DNA from: Pirellulales bacterium
Lineage (GTDB): Bacteria; Planctomycetota; Planctomycetia; Pirellulales; Lacipirellulaceae
Assembly (NCBI GenBank): GCA_019636345.1
Contig: JAHBXQ010000001.1
Location: forward strand, 248,001 to 312,000
Length of the DNA stretch: 64,000 nt
Direction: 5' to 3'
The notes beneath the pieces are model-generated. The model searched no databases. It was not told the origin of the DNA and was given only the letters and a program-made list of their open reading frames with translations. A program made the translations under genes and the position numbers. Positions 63,735 through 64,000 of the stretch are shown piece by piece. The first letter of the stretch is position 1, and each line of letters begins with the position of its first letter.

Positions 63735-64000
63735 TGGATTTCCTCCCAATGCTGCGAGAGCCACGACTGGATGCCACGCCCAGGATTGTAGGGGTACTGT
63801 TCACGGAAAGCCTGTGCCGCTGCTTCGTAAGAGTCGCTCGGCAACTCATCCGTCCGTTTCGCTAGATAGAGCAATGCCAGTGAGGGAGCACGCGACTCGC
63901 CTTGGTTGCAGTGAATGACGACTCGTCGCTCGGCAATGTGCTTGTCGACGAACGCAAGAAAGGCCTCGAATGACGGCATCATGAAGAGCGGAGCCGGTGG
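63731..64000 (-). CDS. Dual-specificity/tyrosine phosphatase family protein, 5' end outside window
   Basis: The frame stays open to the window edge, so the true start is probably beyond 64000; the first in-window ATG is at 63982. The phosphatase signature is complete: VVIHCNQGESRAPSLALLYL gives HC-x5-R with the nucleophilic Cys and the Arg that binds phosphate. The remaining ~50 residues are short for a whole domain, so the N-terminal half with the general-acid Asp is outside. The stop is fused to the hsdS start (ATGA). A phosphatase directly upstream of hsdS suggests control of the restriction system by protein or nucleotide phosphorylation, which is inference. Confidence 0.8.
   Translation of the reverse strand, partial: PPAPLFMMPSFEAFLAFVDKHIAERRVVIHCNQGESRAPSLALLYLAKRTDELPSDSYEAAAQAFREQYPYNPGRGIQSWLSQHWEEIQ

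Overview
This 64-kb window is GC-rich chromosomal DNA from a member of the Planctomycetota, most likely of the Pirellulales type. Four things point there: a secreted protein opening with the planctomycete LEDRRLLA export signal and ending in a dockerin-like repeat, an ECF sigma factor divergent from a membrane-anchored Ser/Thr kinase, two Ser/Thr kinases that read DFN where most read DFG, and scattered intergenic repeats of the kind common in these genomes. No rRNA, complete tRNA or CRISPR array is visible.

Layout. (1) 0-7 kb: a translationally coupled inorganic-carbon uptake operon. It has a DabA-type protein (5' end outside the window), two NuoL/NuoM-like proton-channel subunits, and a SulP/STAS anion transporter with what looks like an SbtB/PII-like domain fused to its C-terminus. 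(2) 7-31 kb: mostly core functions, including pdxA, a YheT hydrolase, a ZIP transporter, dtd, cvpA, accA, a Ser/Thr kinase, truA, asd, a very large TolC-like protein, a CheY-like receiver, a thioredoxin-YHS protein and rho. (3) 31-44 kb: galE, an SDR and a TIGR03032 protein. A light/DNA-repair neighbourhood follows, with photolyase divergent from an SDR and two small membrane proteins, then an overlapping lhr-nei pair. (4) 43.7-53.2 kb: a 1248-residue secreted multidomain sugar-dehydrogenase-like protein, a kinase/ECF sigma pair and recG.

(5) 53.3-57.0 kb is a scrap-yard of mobile DNA. It holds a PIN/antitoxin pair, three copies of a REP-like repeat, frameshifted remnants of IS256, IS3 and IS66 transposases, a MITE-like palindrome and one low-GC orphan gene. 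(6) At 57.02 kb lies the 5' half of a CAT-anticodon tRNA that stops right after the anticodon loop, followed by short direct repeats. I read this as the edge of an integrated genomic island.

(7) 57.2-64 kb, the island itself, is lower in GC and reads entirely leftward. It is a tightly packed operon of a dual-specificity-type phosphatase (cut by the window edge), an HsdS specificity subunit with an unusual C-terminal extension, a Rad50/SMC-like ATPase with a zinc-hook-like motif, and an OLD-family ATPase with a TOPRIM nuclease domain. This is the best candidate for an undescribed system: a type I restriction-modification locus coupled to two DNA-associated ATPases and a phosphatase. Its hsdM/hsdR partners, if present, would lie beyond 64 kb. 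All functional assignments rest on motif reading; no database search was run.
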